A DNA stretch of 64,000 nucleotides from QHXN01 sp032162705 (GTDB lineage Bacteria; Acidobacteriota; Blastocatellia; Pyrinomonadales; Pyrinomonadaceae). Shown here one piece after another: positions 62,097-64,000 of this stretch; position 1 is the stretch's first letter; the number at the start of each line of letters is the position of its first letter. The stretch spans positions 1 to 64,000 of the forward strand of contig JAVRON010000095.1 of the NCBI GenBank assembly GCA_032162705.1, given 5' to 3'. The notes beneath the pieces were generated by a model that was not told the DNA's origin, did no database searches, and saw only the letters and a list, made by a program, of their open reading frames with translations. Made by a program: the position numbers and the translations under genes.

Positions 62097-63212
62097 ATGA
62101 GCAAAAAAATCAGGAGACGTGATTTCATCCGCAGCACCGCAGCCGCCGGTCTGATCCTGTCCTCGCCCAAAGCATTCAAGGGCGGCGCGCCCGCAGTCAT
62201 CATTCAGGGCGTCAAGCCTGCGGTCGTCTCTTCCGCCAACGGCAACCAGTTCAAGAACGGCGGCGACGAGACATGCGTCGCGCGCGCCTTTCGCCTGATG
62301 ATGGCCGGAAGCGACGTGCTCGACGCTTGTATCGCGGGCGTCAACCTCGTCGAGCTTGACCCTTTGGACGACAGCGTCGGCTACGGCGGATTGCCGAACG
62401 CGGACGGAGTCGTGCAGCTCGACTCTTCCTGCATGCACGGCCCGAAGAAGCGCGCGGGCGCGGTCGCCGCTCTCGAAGGCGTTCGCACGCCCTCGCTCGT
62501 CGCAAAAGCTGTCTTAGAGAACACGGATCATCACCTGCTCGTCGGCCACGGCGCGCAAGCCTTCGCACGCGGCATGGGCTTCAAGATCGAAGACGATCTG
62601 AACACAGAGCACTCGCGCCAGCTCTGGCTCGAATGGAAGCGGCGCACAGACCCTTCGCACTATCTCGACCCAAAGACTCGCGCTGAAGTCTGGCGACGCG
62701 AGGGGCTGAAAATGGTTAAAGAAGGTCTCATCCGCGAAGAGCACTTCTACGGCACGATCAACTGCGACGGCGTCAACGCGAAGGGCGAGGTCTGCGGCGT
62801 AACGACGACGAGCGGTCTGGCCTGGAAGATTCCGGGACGCGTCGGCGACTCGCCCATCCTCGGCGCGGGACTCTACGTTGACGGCTCGGTCGGCGCGGCA
62901 GGCTCGACCGGACGCGGCGAAGCGAACCTCTACAACCTCTGCTCCTTCCTCATCGTCGAAGAGATGCGCCGCGGCAAGACCCCCAAGGACGCAGGGATGG
63001 AAGCCCTCCGCCGCATCAAAGCCAACACCATCGAGAAGCGTCTCCTGAACAAGGACGGCAACCCGAACTTCGGCATCAACTTCTACATCCTCAACGCACG
63101 CGGCGACCATGCCGGAGTCACCATGTACGAAGGCGCGAAGTACGCCGTCTGCACCGACTCAGGTCCGCAGACGCTTAACTGCGAACCGCTCCTTCCGAAG
63201 CCGAAAGAGTAA
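62097..63212 (+). CDS. Tat-exported glycosylasparaginase-type Ntn hydrolase
   Basis: The 371-residue protein starts with a twin-arginine signal (KKIRRRDFIRSTAAAGLIL). The N4-(beta-N-acetylglucosaminyl)-L-asparaginase fold follows. Self-cleavage is expected before the Thr of HFYGTINC, giving the catalytic N-terminal Thr. VTTTSGLAWKIPGRVGDSPI is the substrate-site motif, and GAAGSTGRGE is also conserved. It probably cleaves asparagine-linked sugars or isoaspartyl/asparagine bonds in the periplasm. ATG 62097 follows GGAGG at good spacing. Confidence 0.9.
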   Translation: MSKKIRRRDFIRSTAAAGLILSSPKAFKGGAPAVIIQGVKPAVVSSANGNQFKNGGDETCVARAFRLMMAGSDVLDACIAGVNLVELDPLDDSVGYGGLPNADGVVQLDSSCMHGPKKRAGAVAALEGVRTPSLVAKAVLENTDHHLLVGHGAQAFARGMGFKIEDDLNTEHSRQLWLEWKRRTDPSHYLDPKTRAEVWRREGLKMVKEGLIREEHFYGTINCDGVNAKGEVCGVTTTSGLAWKIPGRVGDSPILGAGLYVDGSVGAAGSTGRGEANLYNLCSFLIVEEMRRGKTPKDAGMEALRRIKANTIEKRLLNKDGNPNFGINFYILNARGDHAGVTMYEGAKYAVCTDSGPQTLNCEPLLPKPKE

Positions 63213-63321
63213 CGCACGAACGCAGGCGTGACGCTGACGGAATACCTCATGCCTGCCGTGCTCTCAATCCGAGACAAGCTTGTTGATGAATCGTAGAATG
63301 TCTCGTTGAGGAAGAGACTTT

Positions 63322-63873
63322 ATGAGCACGAAAGCAGAAGCCACTATCGAAGACCTTTATCGCGTGCCGGATAATGGCAAGGCCGAAGTTGTGAATGGAG
63401 AATTGGTACTCATGTCACCTACTGGGGGTGTGCCCGGACGTGCGAGCGGCAGAATCTATCGCAGCTTGGATGACTATGAACGTCAGGTGGGTGGCGGGTA
63501 CGCGTTTCCAGACAACGTCGGGTTTACTGTGAATCTTCCACATCGCCGCTCGTTTAGTCCTGATGCGGCATTTTATGTAGGGGAATTAAAAGGCGGGCAG
63601 TTTCTCGCGGGCGCTCCGGTCTTCGCTGCCGAGGTCAGGAGTGAAGGCGAGTATGGAGTGACCGCCGAGCATGAGATGGCGGCTAAACGTGCTGATTATT
63701 TTGCTGCCGGAACGCTCGTCGTGTGGGATGTCGATGTGTTGAAGGAGGGCGTGGTGCGTGTGTACCGTGCCAGTGTCCCCGAAAAACCTCAAGTGTATCG
63801 TAGCGGCGAGCGGGCCGAAGCCGAGCCTGCCGTACCGGGCTGGTCTATGCCGGTAGACGATCTTCTTTCCTGA
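63322..63873 (+). CDS. Uma2-family putative restriction endonuclease-fold protein
   Basis: The 183-residue protein is of the Uma2/DUF820 type, with the PD-(D/E)xK-like core: GELVLMSPTGG, SPDAAFYVGE, VFAAEVRSEGEYG and KRADYFAAGTLVVWDVD. The family is very abundant in cyanobacteria and acidobacteria and of unknown role. Base content is lower in GC than in the flanking gene, suggesting horizontal spread. It is followed by a strong terminator. Confidence 0.85.
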   Translation: MSTKAEATIEDLYRVPDNGKAEVVNGELVLMSPTGGVPGRASGRIYRSLDDYERQVGGGYAFPDNVGFTVNLPHRRSFSPDAAFYVGELKGGQFLAGAPVFAAEVRSEGEYGVTAEHEMAAKRADYFAAGTLVVWDVDVLKEGVVRVYRASVPEKPQVYRSGERAEAEPAVPGWSMPVDDLLS

Positions 63874-63926
63874 GCCGCGCCCGACAAGTTATTCAACCCG
63901 ACGCCTTGATAGTAAGTCCAAACGAG

Positions 63927-63979
63927 TAAGGCGCGGTGACATGGAGGCAAGCCATGTCACCGCGCCTTATTTTTTTTTG
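63927..63979 (+). terminator. Strong intrinsic terminator
   Basis: An 18-bp perfect stem (63927-63944 with 63952-63969, TAAGGCGCGGTGACATGG) has a 7-base loop and is followed by a run of T. It ends the Uma2 transcript. Confidence 0.93.
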
Positions 63980-63988
63980 GTTGATGGC

Positions 63989-64000
63989 TTACTTGCCGTA
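63989..64000 (-). CDS. Possible 3' end of a minus-strand gene
   Basis: On the minus strand the last 12 bases read Tyr-Gly-Lys-stop (TAA). A gene could enter from the right, but four codons are far too few to judge. Confidence 0.15.
   Translation of the reverse strand, partial: YGK

Overview
This is a high-G+C, gene-dense bacterial chromosome segment. The gene content fits a diderm of the phylum Acidobacteriota, probably class Blastocatellia. The grounds are a tricorn-type secreted protease, an Oar-like TonB-dependent receptor C-terminus ending in the typical acidobacterial way, an LPS-export module fused to an rpoN/regulatory-PTS cluster, an Mla lipid-transport operon, and many palindromic intergenic repeats. 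The taxon is an inference from content, not from a marker-gene comparison.

Layout. 0-6.4 kb: a large inverted repeat at the window edge, a tricorn-like protease (minus), then a phosphoglycerate-mutase-like metalloenzyme and a Spinster-type MFS permease (plus). 6.4-14 kb (minus): a TPR protein, a small zinc-binding membrane protein, a ribbon-helix-helix regulator, RNase P RNA, a CPBP-type membrane protein lacking the usual glutamates, and a cell-surface pair (TPR/DUF11 protein and SLBB-type polysaccharide export protein). 14.3-27.3 kb (minus): a regulatory cluster read from PilZ and recJ through an LptC-LptA fusion, lptB, rpoN, hpf, hprK, rapZ, a mannose-type EIIA, HPr and enzyme I. There is no sugar permease, so the PTS looks regulatory. 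27.4-37.4 kb (minus): housekeeping genes uppP, an SDR, an ACT protein, RNase J, rsmA, ribD, ftsY and an HD-GYP c-di-GMP phosphodiesterase. 37.8-43.2 kb (plus): ECF sigma, anti-sigma and Spy-like periplasmic protein, then mlaE-mlaF-mlaD. 43.2-44.1 kb: an operator-like repeat array, a promoter and a truncated TonB receptor.

44.2-58 kb is a phosphate and polyphosphate island. It holds pstSCAB-phoU, a lysine-rich small protein, ppx, a truncated sixA, a ppk2 of foreign composition, a PEP-mutase-family enzyme, a secreted tyrosine-phosphatase-like protein facing a secreted kinase-like protein, and ppk1. The last 6 kb carry a MidA-type methyltransferase, two tandem zinc-ribbon membrane proteins, a DinB protein, a lipoprotein, a Tat-exported Ntn-hydrolase and a Uma2 nuclease, ending in a strong terminator.

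The most unusual structural feature is a set of hairpin-forming intergenic repeats. One family has a near-constant 90-bp length (five copies, one interrupted by another repeat). Several other families are built from 8-12-bp tandem units mirrored across a loop. Many of them abut or overlap stop codons. I saw no tRNA or rRNA gene, CRISPR array, phage module or intact transposase.
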